Positions 16,989 through 26,299 of a stretch of DNA of 35,261 nucleotides are shown piece after piece. Below the pieces are notes generated by a model that saw nothing but the letters and a program-made list of their open reading frames with translations, was not told the origin of the DNA and did no database searches. The stretch covers positions 26,254-61,514 of the forward strand of contig NZ_MWLK01000005.1 of the NCBI RefSeq assembly GCF_002198715.1, in the 5' to 3' direction. Origin of the DNA: Rhodomicrobium sp. R_RK_3 (GTDB lineage: Bacteria; Pseudomonadota; Alphaproteobacteria; Rhizobiales; Rhodomicrobiaceae). Positions within the stretch are counted from its first letter, which is position 1; each line of letters opens with the position of its first letter. Position numbers and translations under genes: made by a program.

Positions 16989-19075
16989 AATTTCAGCCTG
17001 ATATCGCCGAGCTGGACGACATCGCCGTCCCGGAGCGCGGCGCTCTGCACACGGACGGAATTGACGAAAATGCCATTGCCGTTCGAGCCGCTGAGATCGG
17101 TGATGGTCAGATCGCGCTTGGGCGATAGCTGCACGGCGGCGTGCCGCCGGTGGACAGTCGGGGCATGGAGCTGGATGTCGTTTTCGTCATGCCGGCCGAT
17201 ATTCATGCCCGGCTTGTCGAGCGCGATGCGCCTGCCGCTGCCGAGCTCCTCGAACCAGCCGAGCGTCGAGACGGCTTTGCGCGGCGGCAAGGTGGCGGAG
17301 GGCTGGGCGCGCGCGGGGGTTTTGCCTAGGATCGAATAGTCCGGCTGTTCCACCGCCTTGCGCGATTTGAGCAAGATGTAATGCGCCAGGATCGCGCCCG
17401 CATGGTAGGCGTCGCGGGTGCGCAGGCTGCTGACGATGGCGGTCACATCGCCCTCGGTATGCAGCACGATGCCGCGAATGCGGCGCGCGTCGACGGATTG
17501 CAGCTCGTTCAGCGCTGACGCCCAGCGCGTCCCTCGCATTGCGGCGAGGAAATAGTCGCGGCGCTCCTTGGCGCGATCCTGGCTGTTCTCGCGCAGATAG
17601 CGCTGGGTTTCCTCAGGGAAAATGATGATGAGCTTGTGCCAGTAGCGGCGCGCGATGACCTGTTCCAGCTCCCAATTCAGCCAGTAGCTGACGCCGAGCA
17701 TCAGCACGATGGTCTCGGCGGAATCCATCCATTTCTTGATATGCGCCTGCCACTCGTCGTCGGCGAGATTGGCGCGGACCGCGCCCAGCTTGGGCGAATG
17801 GTCGGTCGGCGAGCCGACCGCCACGAACGGCCCGGTATAGATGAAATAGCTCGCCAGCCGGTCTTCGAGCGAATAGTCGAAAATGGAGACGCCGAGCGGG
17901 TCGGCGCGCACCTGCTTCACCTCATCGGCGAAGGAGCGCAACAGGATGGTCGGCGGACGCCGGTCCATGGCCAGCAGCTTTTTGAGCGACGGCTGAAATT
18001 TCTGCCGCGCGTAAATAATCATGGTGAAGATCGGTATGAAGAACAGAAACGTATAATTCGCAATCGCATTGGCGTATTCGGACCTGCTGCCGAGCGCCAA
18101 GGCATTGATCTTATAGGCAACCACGAACAGGATAAAAGCGCCGGCGAGATAGAAGACGCCAACCACCGGGTCCTTGGCCTCGACCGAGATCTTGCCGTGA
18201 CTATGGCTGTAATATTCGTTTCTGAATGCGATGATTTCTTCGGGTTTGCGCCAAATATCCTCGACGCGCACCGATTCCATCCAGATCAGGCCCATCAAGC
18301 CGGTTAAGCTTAGCGCCGTGAGGATCATGCCGCCCCAGGCTTCGACACGCATCTGCTGGGCTTGCGCCGTGTTCTCCGATATGCGGTCCCAGGCGACGGC
18401 GCACAGGCCCAAGACCCCCGTCAGCAGCAGAATGGCAAAGATCAGCCAGACCGATTTGCTGCCGGAGAAGCCGATATTGCCGATGTTCTTCCAGCCGACG
18501 AATGAGAACAAAACGAACAGGATGCCGATGACGAGCTGGAAGCGCGCGTCGCTCACGCTGGCGACGTCGGAGTGCAATCCGATAACGACCATGAGCATGT
18601 AGACGCCGGCCACGCCGCATATCACAACCAGGAAATATTTGGCGATGTTGATCAATATCAGCGGATACAGGCTGGTGCTGATGTCGATCAGGCGCAGGCG
18701 GCCGCGCGGATAGAGCCGGGAGGCGTCGGGCTCCTTGATGATGGTGTAGGGGTTGTACTCGAATTGCGTCTCCCGCAGCTTGATGCTCGGGCTGACCAGC
18801 CAATATAGGAAAACCAGTCCGCCGACGACCGGCACCAGCGACACGAACCACCAGCGTCCGCTGCGGCCCGTATCGTGCAGCCGCCTGATCGAGGCAAGCG
18901 ATGTCAGGATGGAGGCGATCGCCGGGCTGAAGGTCAGATCCTCGGCCACGACGCAGATCGTGCCGAAGACAACGACGACGAAAGCCACGAAACTCCAGAA
19001 CTCGGCCCGGTTCGAGCGGCCGGACAGATCGGTGAATTGCTCGAAGAATTTCGTAACAAGCTTTTCAAAATCCAT
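16976..19075 (-). CDS. Membrane protein with DUF805, TIR-like and C-terminal FHA domains
   Basis: This 699-residue protein appears to have three parts. Residues 1-100 match DUF805 (LSGRSNRAEFWSFVAFV and RRLHDTGRSGRWW). About six further hydrophobic segments lie near 135-165, 178-196, 206-228, 248-267, 303-325 and 338-355. Residues about 372-560 form a cytosolic module that opens with PPTILLRSFADEVKQVRADP and contains DDEWQAHIKKWMDSAETIVL and YWLNWELEQVIARRYWHKL. This pattern resembles TIR-like domains found in bacterial membrane proteins, and Glu469 sits where TIR domains often carry their conserved glutamate. Residues 603-699 are an FHA phosphothreonine-binding domain (GRHDENDI, TVHRRHA, GNGIFVNSVRV). 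The likely role is a membrane-anchored signalling protein; nothing shows its ligand or partner. AGGAG lies ten bases before the ATG, and several stretches of its DNA are more AT-rich than the neighbours. Confidence 0.8.
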   Translation of the reverse strand: MDFEKLVTKFFEQFTDLSGRSNRAEFWSFVAFVVVVFGTICVVAEDLTFSPAIASILTSLASIRRLHDTGRSGRWWFVSLVPVVGGLVFLYWLVSPSIKLRETQFEYNPYTIIKEPDASRLYPRGRLRLIDISTSLYPLILINIAKYFLVVICGVAGVYMLMVVIGLHSDVASVSDARFQLVIGILFVLFSFVGWKNIGNIGFSGSKSVWLIFAILLLTGVLGLCAVAWDRISENTAQAQQMRVEAWGGMILTALSLTGLMGLIWMESVRVEDIWRKPEEIIAFRNEYYSHSHGKISVEAKDPVVGVFYLAGAFILFVVAYKINALALGSRSEYANAIANYTFLFFIPIFTMIIYARQKFQPSLKKLLAMDRRPPTILLRSFADEVKQVRADPLGVSIFDYSLEDRLASYFIYTGPFVAVGSPTDHSPKLGAVRANLADDEWQAHIKKWMDSAETIVLMLGVSYWLNWELEQVIARRYWHKLIIIFPEETQRYLRENSQDRAKERRDYFLAAMRGTRWASALNELQSVDARRIRGIVLHTEGDVTAIVSSLRTRDAYHAGAILAHYILLKSRKAVEQPDYSILGKTPARAQPSATLPPRKAVSTLGWFEELGSGRRIALDKPGMNIGRHDENDIQLHAPTVHRRHAAVQLSPKRDLTITDLSGSNGNGIFVNSVRVQSAALRDGDVVQLGDIRLKFHAA

Positions 19076-19296
19076 GAATAAACGCTCCTAAATAAGGGTC
19101 GTCGCCGGCAAAATCAAAAAACGCGTCGGTGCCCATGCGGGCGAGAGCTGCAATATCTACTTTTTATATTCTGCAAAGCATTGACGGACAAGCGCTTCGG
19201 CAGTCTCTGCAAACAACCCGGACCCTCCGCGCCCGCCATCCGTAGCAATGCGGACCCGTTGCGGCGTCGGCGCGAAACCCGCCCCTTCATCCAAGG

Positions 19297-19316
19297 ATAT
19301 AACGACATCTTTATAT
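19297..19316. promoter_or_regulatory. Candidate SahR-type operator of ahcY
   Basis: The 20-bp dyad is ATATAA, CGACATCT, TTATAT, with perfect 6-base arms and matching GA/TC just inside them (16 of 20 positions symmetric). It ends 4 bases before the -35 box of the ahcY promoter. SahR, an ArsR-type regulator that senses S-adenosylhomocysteine, controls ahcY in several proteobacteria, and AT-rich dyads of this type are what I recall for it; this assignment is inferred. The rest of 19076-19290, a 306-bp non-coding interval, shows only an AT-rich patch near 19148-19172 that may hold the promoter of the divergent membrane-protein gene. Confidence 0.55.
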
Positions 19317-19320
19317 GTTG

Positions 19321-19349
19321 TTGCCTTGATCGGCCATCCGCCCTATAGC
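19321..19349 (+). promoter_or_regulatory. Candidate ahcY promoter
   Basis: A -35 box TTGCCT (19321-19326), a 17-base spacer and a -10 box TATAGC (19344-19349) lie 33 bases before the ahcY ATG. Both boxes fit the vegetative sigma factor moderately well. The dyad at 19297-19316 adjoins it. Confidence 0.6.
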
Positions 19350-19382
19350 TAAGGTCGATTTCCCAACCTTCGAGGCGACGCG

Positions 19383-20792
<1,410 letters not shown>

Positions 20793-20810
20793 TCCGTACC
20801 GACCGCAGGC

Positions 20811-20836
20811 CGAGGGGTTCCAGCGCGAACCCCTCG
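20811..20836 (+). terminator. Strong hairpin after ahcY
   Basis: A perfect 10-bp stem, CGAGGGGTTC and GAACCCCTCG, with a 6-base loop begins 18 bases past the ahcY stop. No T-run follows, so it may act as a terminator with Rho or protect the 3' end of the message. Confidence 0.55.
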
Positions 20837-21049
20837 CGCGCCCTCACCGGCGCAGGCGCTCGGCGCCGACTATGATTTTCCCCACTGTCCGATCCCGGCT
20901 TATCCCCAGCCCCGCGCGAAATTCCGCCGCAATACACGCTCTCGCTTAGGCGCTCCCGCCCGTTAAGGATAAAGTAACGGTCGATTCGTCCCTTATGGAC
21001 GCTGTGGGAATGTGGACGCGCTTCCCAATGCGCCTTGCGGAGAAGCCTG

Positions 21050-23605
21050 ATGCAGGCTGAGAACCTTCTGGCACATCGCGGGCTCCGGCGCGCCGCGATG
21101 ATTGCCGCCATGGCCCTGGCGGGGCTCGCCTTGCCGGGCGGCTCGGCGCGCGCCGCCGCCGCCGGCGCGGCCGCCTCGGTCAGCGAACTCCTCCTCGTCG
21201 CCATCGTCAGCGGCGTCATCATGGCGGCTGCCGGGGCGGCGATCCTGTTCCTGCGCGCCGCCGCTCGCGCCAAGCTCAGCGAGACCCGCGCCGCCGACGC
21301 CATGAAGGCGCTGCGCCAGGAGCTGGAAGTCGCCCAGTCCATCGTCATGGCCGAGCCGCAGGTGCTGATCGCCTTCGAGGCCGACGGCACGCCCCGCCTC
21401 GTCAATCATGTGCTCGACAGCAAGCTCGGCGTGCCCGTGAAGCTGCGCAATCTGATGCGCTTCGCCTCCTGGCTGGAACGCGGCGCGGCGCTCGGCCTCG
21501 AAGGCCGGCTGAAGGAGCTGAAAGCCAGCGGCCGCCCTTTCGAGCAGACGCTGAAAACGCTGGCCGGACCGCATATCGAAGCGGAAGGCCGCGCCTCGGG
21601 CAGCGGCTATTACCTAAAATTCCGTGACCTCGCCGGACGCCGCGTCGAACTCGCCAATCTGCTCCGCGCCCAGCGCTCGGCCAATGAAGAACTCGCCTCG
21701 CAAAAGGCCCTGCTCGACGCGCTGCCGATGCCGGTCTGGTTCCGCGACGCGGAGGGCTCGCTGGTCTGGGTTAACCGCGCCTATGTCTCCGCTGTCGAGG
21801 CCGCCCGCTCGGACGAGGTCATCGAGCAGCAGCGCGAATTGCTGGAAGCCCGCCAGCGCCGCGCCGCCGAAACCGCCCTCGCCGGCGGCGAGACCTTCCG
21901 CAAGCGCCTGCAAACCGTCGTCGCGGGCGAGCGGCGCAGTTTCGACACCATCATCGTGCCGGTCGGCCGGGCGAGCGCGGGCGCGGTGATCGACGTCGCG
22001 CCGCTGGAGAACGTGCAGGACAAGCTCTCCCGCCAGATGGCCGCGCATGAGCGCACGCTCGACAAGGTCTCGACCGCCGTCGCCATTTTCGCCGCCGACC
22101 ACCGGCTCAGCTTCTACAACCAGAATTTCCGCGAGATGTGGAAGCTCGAACCCGGCTGGCTCGAAGGCAAGCCGCAATTGGGCGAGTTCTTCGACCATCT
22201 GCGCCAGAAGCGGCAATTGCCGGAGCAATCCGACTACCGCAAATGGCGCGACGCCCAGCTCAAGACCGCCGAGGAATCGGAGGCCGTCGAGGATTGGTGG
22301 CATCTGCCGGATGGGCGCACCGTGCATGTGCTCGGCGACCGGCGCCCCGATGGCGGCGTCACCTATCTGATCGACGATGTGACCGAGCGCCTGTCGCTCG
22401 AAAGCCGTTATAACGCCCTCATCAAGGTGCAGCGCGAGACGCTCGAAAATCTGCGCGAGGGCGTCGCCCTGTTCGGCTCGGACGGGCGGCTAAAGCTGTT
22501 CAACGCGGCGTTCGCGGCGATCTGGAAGCTCGATCCGGCCTTCCTCGAAACCGGTCCGCATATCGATGAGGTCCGCAGCCAGTGCCAGCCGCTGCTCGAC
22601 GGTCCGGAACCCTGGACGACGGCGCATCGCGCGGTGACCGGCGTCTTCGAGACCCGCGAAAGTTTTGACGGCACGCTGACGCGCCCCGACGACATCACCC
22701 TTGCCTATGCCGGCGTGCCGCTGCCCGACGGCAGCACCGTGCTGACCTATATCGACATCAGCGACACCAAGCGGGTGGAATTCGCGCTCAGCCAGCGCAA
22801 CGAGGCGCTGGAGGCGGCGGACAAGCTGAAGAACACCTTCCTCAGCCATGTCTCCTATGAGCTGCGCACGCCGCTCACCAACATCATCGGCTTCTCCGAC
22901 CTGATGGCCGAGCCGCCGATCGGGCCGCTGCAGGGCAAGCAGCGCGAATATCTCGAGGACATCCGCACATCGAGCACGAAACTGCTCGCCATCATCAACG
23001 ACATTCTCGACCTCACCACCATCGATGCCGGCGGGCTGGAGCTGAAGCTTGCCCCCGTCTCGGTGCGCGACATCGCGGATGGCGCGGAGCTGGGCGTGCG
23101 CGAGCGGCTGACCAAATCGCGCATCACGCTGGAAACCCAGATCTCGCCCGATCTCGACATGGTGATGGCGGATCGCCAGCGTCTGACCCAGGTGCTGTTC
23201 CACCTGCTCTCCAACGCCATCGGCTTTTCGCCGGAAGGCTCGGTCATCACCCTGTCCTGCCGCACGGAGGACAATATGGTGGCCTTCGCCGTGCAGGATT
23301 CCGGCGTCGGCATCCCGGAGGAATATCAGGCCAGCGTCTTCGGGCGCTTCGAGAGCCGGTCGCAGGGGTCGAAGCATCGCGGCGCGGGGCTGGGCCTTGC
23401 CATCGTCAAAAGCCTCGTCGAGCTGCATGGCGGCCGCATCACGCTGCGCTCGGCGCCCGGCGTCGGCACCACGGTGACGGCGCTGATCCCGCAAGGCCTG
23501 TCGCGGCGCACCCTGCCCGGCCCCAACGGCCAATCCGGCACGGACGCCCCGGCGGGAAACAATGGCGCGGGCCACGACCATCATCCGCCGTCGATTTTTG
23601 GCTGA
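21050..23605 (+). CDS. divL: DivL-like PAS-domain pseudo-histidine kinase
   Basis: This 851-residue protein has an N-terminal membrane region (segments near residues 15-35 and 47-68), then PAS-like domains (about 95-195, 220-325, 330-450 and 460-575). A kinase core follows at about 590-815. In the phospho-acceptor helix the motif is FLSHVSYELRTPLTNIIGF: the conserved histidine is replaced by Tyr603. The ATP-binding lid is intact (LLSNAIGFSPEG, QDSGVGIPEE, GAGLGLAIVKSL). Tyrosine at this site is the hallmark of DivL, which in Caulobacter binds DivK and controls the CckA kinase rather than passing on phosphate. Placement after ahcY and before tsaE supports the call. The ATG at 21050 has GGAG 8 bases upstream. 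The tail after the kinase core is proline- and glycine-rich. Confidence 0.87.
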   Translation: MQAENLLAHRGLRRAAMIAAMALAGLALPGGSARAAAAGAAASVSELLLVAIVSGVIMAAAGAAILFLRAAARAKLSETRAADAMKALRQELEVAQSIVMAEPQVLIAFEADGTPRLVNHVLDSKLGVPVKLRNLMRFASWLERGAALGLEGRLKELKASGRPFEQTLKTLAGPHIEAEGRASGSGYYLKFRDLAGRRVELANLLRAQRSANEELASQKALLDALPMPVWFRDAEGSLVWVNRAYVSAVEAARSDEVIEQQRELLEARQRRAAETALAGGETFRKRLQTVVAGERRSFDTIIVPVGRASAGAVIDVAPLENVQDKLSRQMAAHERTLDKVSTAVAIFAADHRLSFYNQNFREMWKLEPGWLEGKPQLGEFFDHLRQKRQLPEQSDYRKWRDAQLKTAEESEAVEDWWHLPDGRTVHVLGDRRPDGGVTYLIDDVTERLSLESRYNALIKVQRETLENLREGVALFGSDGRLKLFNAAFAAIWKLDPAFLETGPHIDEVRSQCQPLLDGPEPWTTAHRAVTGVFETRESFDGTLTRPDDITLAYAGVPLPDGSTVLTYIDISDTKRVEFALSQRNEALEAADKLKNTFLSHVSYELRTPLTNIIGFSDLMAEPPIGPLQGKQREYLEDIRTSSTKLLAIINDILDLTTIDAGGLELKLAPVSVRDIADGAELGVRERLTKSRITLETQISPDLDMVMADRQRLTQVLFHLLSNAIGFSPEGSVITLSCRTEDNMVAFAVQDSGVGIPEEYQASVFGRFESRSQGSKHRGAGLGLAIVKSLVELHGGRITLRSAPGVGTTVTALIPQGLSRRTLPGPNGQSGTDAPAGNNGAGHDHHPPSIFG

Positions 23606-23721
23606 GGCCGCGCAACGGGATGGGGCGTTCCGGGTTATTACGGAAAATAAGCTTAGCTCCACATTGACCGAGGCGACCCATCCCCCACAAATCCCAACCT
23701 TTCCGGCGATCATTCGCGCTT

Positions 23722-23747
23722 GACGCCCGCCGCCGCCTGGCGTCTTT
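23722..23747 (+). terminator. Terminator candidate after divL
   Basis: GACGCC (23722-23727) and GGCGTC (23739-23744) can form a 6-bp stem with an 11-base GC-rich loop, followed by TTT. It lies 117 bases past the divL stop and before tsaE-amgK. It is weak. Confidence 0.4.
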
Positions 23748-23784
23748 AACCCGAACTCTTTCCGACGGATGGTTGAGGGACGCC

Positions 23785-25338
23785 ATGTCCGCCACGGGGC
23801 GCATCGAGCACAGGGATTGCAGCGAGGACGCCCTGCGCGATCTGGCCGAGGTGCTTGCACCGCGCCTGCGGATGGGCGATTTCCTGGCCCTGCGCGGCGA
23901 ACTAGGCGCCGGCAAGACCGCCTTCGCCCGCCACCTCATCCGCGCCCTGCTGGAGCGTCCCGACGAGGACGTGCCAAGCCCCACCTTCGCGCTGGTGCAG
24001 CCTTACGATTCGGCGCGCTTCCCGATCCACCATTTCGACTTCTACCGCCTGTCCGGCCCCGCCGAGGCGCTGGAACTCGGCCTCGGCGAGGCGCTGGAAA
24101 CCGGCCTCGTCATCGCCGAATGGCCGGAGCGGCTGGGCGATGACCTGCCCGCCAACCGGCTCGAGGTCGCCCTGGCGGACGCCGCAGCGCCGGACCGCCG
24201 CCATGTCACCCTCCAGGCCGTCGGAAACTGGGCGCCGCGCTTGGCCCGCTTCGCCGCCATCGACCGCTTCATCGCGGCAACCGACTGGTCCGGCAGCCGT
24301 CATTTCTACGTCAATGGCGACGCCTCGGCGCGCGGCTATACGCGGCTCTACCGCGAGGGCGAGACGGCGCTGCTGATGGACTGGCCGAAGGGACCGCTCG
24401 GCCCGCCGGTCCGCCATGGCAAGCCCTATACCGAAATCGCGCATCTGACGACGGACGTAAAACCCTTCGTCGCCATCGCAGAGGCGCTGCGCGAGGTTGG
24501 GCTCGCCGTGCCGGAGATTTACGCGCAGGACCTCGACGCCGGGCTTCTGCTGCTCGAGGATTTCGGCGACCTGACCTTCACCGGCCTCGCCGCGAGCAGC
24601 GCCGAAATGCGCCCGCTCTACCGCCTCGCCGTCGACGCCCTGCTCGCTTTGCGCCCGCATTCGCCGCCGCCGGTGCTGACGGCGGGCGGCATCAGCCACA
24701 GCCTCTCCGATTTCGACCACGAAGCGCTCGCCATCGAGACCGAACTGGTGCCGGACTGGTTCCTGCCCGCCTTGCGCGGCGCCGAGACGCCTGCCGCCCT
24801 GCGCGCCGAATTCGCCGCGCTGTGGAGCGAGCAATTCGACTGGCTGCGCGCCCAGCCGGATGGCTGGCTGCTGCGCGATTTCCACTCGCCCAACCTGCTC
24901 TGGCGCCCGAACGAGACCGGCCTTGCCCGCCTCGGCATCATCGATTTCCAGGACGCCATGCGCGGCCACGCCGCCTATGATCTCGTCTCGCTGCTGCAGG
25001 ACGCCCGGCTCGACCTGCCCGACGATCTCGAAGCTGAATTGCTGCAGCATTACTGCCTCGCCGCCGCCAAGGCCGACCGCCAATTCGACCGCGCCGAATT
25101 CCTGCGCGCCTACCGCCTGCTCGGCGCCCAGCGCGCGACGAAACTGCTCGGCCTGTTCACCCGCCTCGCCCGCCGCGACGGCAAGCGCTTCTATCTTCGG
25201 CATCTGCCGCGCGCGGCGCGGCGGCTCGCCGCAAATCTCGCCGACCGTCATCTTGCCAAATTGCGCCTGTGGTATGAACGCGAAGTCCCGGGCGGCGACT
25301 CGCTCGGCGATGGCGACCGCCTCGCGGCAAGACTCTAA
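23785..25338 (+). CDS. Fusion of TsaE (tRNA t6A ATPase) with AmgK-like sugar kinase
   Basis: One 517-residue protein carries two enzymes. Residues 1-150 are TsaE, the P-loop ATPase that recycles the TsaBD complex making t6A37 in ANN-reading tRNAs: Walker A GELGAGKTAF with Lys44, then DVPSPTFALVQPY and HHFDFYRL. Residues about 165-500 belong to the aminoglycoside-phosphotransferase fold. LLLLEDFGDLTF, the catalytic loop LLRDFHSPNLLW (Asp365, Asn370) and the metal-binding IIDFQDAMRGHAAYDLVSLL (Asp387) fit AmgK, which phosphorylates N-acetylmuramic acid and N-acetylglucosamine at the anomeric carbon. The next gene, murU, uses that product. The fusion is common in alphaproteobacteria to my knowledge. 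The start at 23785 has GAGGGA about five bases upstream; a TTG four codons earlier is less likely. Confidence 0.92.
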   Translation: MSATGRIEHRDCSEDALRDLAEVLAPRLRMGDFLALRGELGAGKTAFARHLIRALLERPDEDVPSPTFALVQPYDSARFPIHHFDFYRLSGPAEALELGLGEALETGLVIAEWPERLGDDLPANRLEVALADAAAPDRRHVTLQAVGNWAPRLARFAAIDRFIAATDWSGSRHFYVNGDASARGYTRLYREGETALLMDWPKGPLGPPVRHGKPYTEIAHLTTDVKPFVAIAEALREVGLAVPEIYAQDLDAGLLLLEDFGDLTFTGLAASSAEMRPLYRLAVDALLALRPHSPPPVLTAGGISHSLSDFDHEALAIETELVPDWFLPALRGAETPAALRAEFAALWSEQFDWLRAQPDGWLLRDFHSPNLLWRPNETGLARLGIIDFQDAMRGHAAYDLVSLLQDARLDLPDDLEAELLQHYCLAAAKADRQFDRAEFLRAYRLLGAQRATKLLGLFTRLARRDGKRFYLRHLPRAARRLAANLADRHLAKLRLWYEREVPGGDSLGDGDRLAARL

Positions 25339-25378
25339 GGCAGGACCGGATTTCGATGGCCCAACTCACCCGTCGGAC

Positions 25379-25484
25379 GAAATCCCCGCGCAGGCGGGGA
25401 TCCAGTACGCCGCAGCAATCGAGGTGAGGCAGAGCCTGAATTTCGAGTTTGCGAATACTTGATCCCCGCCTGCGCGGGGATTTC
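25379..25484. repeat. Long inverted repeat between tsaE-amgK and murU
   Basis: Two 29-base arms (25379-25407 and 25456-25484) are inverted copies with one mismatch, around a 48-base spacer. Each arm also contains its own small hairpin, CCCCGCGCAGGCGGGG or its complement. The same sequence type recurs at 29418-29445 (ATCCCCGCGCAGG, then GGGATCCAGT). It is a typical paired palindromic repeat. It would form a stable structure in the transcript between the two recycling genes and could lower or separate their expression. The rest of the 235-bp gap shows nothing else. Confidence 0.85.
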
Positions 25485-25573
25485 GGAGACTTTAGACTTA
25501 GAACTGACCTCGCTCTGGCTCCGCGCGGGCGTCTCGGCGCAAGAGCGTGCCTTAAGACTTTGGGGAGTAGGAT

Positions 25574-26299
25574 ATGTCCGGCAAACCAACCCGCGCCTTG
25601 GTGCTCGCGGCAGGCCTCGGCCAGCGCATGCAGCCATTGACCGATAAACTGCCGAAGCCGCTGGTCCGCCTCGGCGGGCGGCCCTTGCTCGACCATGTGC
25701 TCGAACGCCTCGCCGCCGCCGGCATCGGCGAAGCCGTCGTCAACGTCCACTACCTCCCCGAGCAGATCGAAGCCCATCTGCGCAACCGCACCGTGCCGCG
25801 CATCACCATTTCCGACGAGCGCGCGCAGATCCTCGACACCGGCGGAGCTGTGAAAAAAGCCCTTCCGCTGCTTGGCGATGCGCCGTTCCTGGTCCACAAT
25901 TCCGATTCGGTTTGGATCGAACGCCAAGGATCGACACTCGCCCGCATGATCGACGCCTGGAACCCGGAAACCATGGACAGCCTCTTGCTGCTCGCGCCCG
26001 TCGCCGCCTCGCTCGGCTATGACGGCAGCGGCGATTTCGCCGTCGGCGAGGATGGCCGCGTGCGCCGTCGCCAGCGCGGGGAGACGGTGCCCTACGTGTT
26101 CGCGGGCGTCTCCATCAACCAGCCGCACCAATTCGCGGACTGCCCGGACGGCGCCTTCTCGCTCAATCGCGTGTGGGACGAGGCGCTCGCCGCCGGCCGC
26201 CTCGCCAGCATCGCCCATGACGGCCTGTGGATGCATGTCGGCACCCCGGCGGCGCTGGCCGATGCGGAAAGATGCCTGGATGGCCTCAACGCAGCCTGA
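25574..26299 (+). CDS. murU: N-acetylmuramate alpha-1-phosphate uridylyltransferase
   Basis: This 241-residue nucleotidyltransferase has the sugar-nucleotide signature LVLAAGLGQRMQPLTDKLPK near the N-terminus, followed by PLVRLGGRPLLDHVLERL. Other family marks are ETGGAVKKAL-like DTGGAVKKALPLLGDAPFLV and HNSDSVWIE, and a C-terminal GLWMHVGTPAALADAE. The short length, without a C-terminal acyltransferase repeat, and the position right after AmgK fit MurU. MurU joins MurNAc-1-phosphate to UTP, giving UDP-MurNAc and bypassing de novo synthesis of that precursor; this is also the route that makes Pseudomonas less sensitive to fosfomycin. RmlA- or mannose-1-phosphate guanylyltransferase-like activity is the alternative if only the fold is considered. 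The end overlaps addB by 20 bases. Confidence 0.9.
   Translation: MSGKPTRALVLAAGLGQRMQPLTDKLPKPLVRLGGRPLLDHVLERLAAAGIGEAVVNVHYLPEQIEAHLRNRTVPRITISDERAQILDTGGAVKKALPLLGDAPFLVHNSDSVWIERQGSTLARMIDAWNPETMDSLLLLAPVAASLGYDGSGDFAVGEDGRVRRRQRGETVPYVFAGVSINQPHQFADCPDGAFSLNRVWDEALAAGRLASIAHDGLWMHVGTPAALADAERCLDGLNAA

Noticed and set aside
16976-19075. Anti-phage TIR defence system
   Set aside because: There is no neighbouring defence gene or sensor pair; the surroundings are housekeeping genes, so defence is not supported, though not excluded.
19114-19308. 64-codon minus-strand frame between ahcY and the DUF805-FHA gene
   Set aside because: Arg-rich, without a ribosome site, and it runs over the ahcY operator.
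19290-19382. SAH riboswitch before ahcY
   Set aside because: The leader after the likely start site is only about 25-30 bases, too short for the known SAH aptamer, and no matching stems were seen; a protein operator fits better.
24301-25338. Aminoglycoside resistance gene
   Set aside because: The APH fold is fused to TsaE and followed by murU, so a MurNAc/GlcNAc kinase is the better reading.
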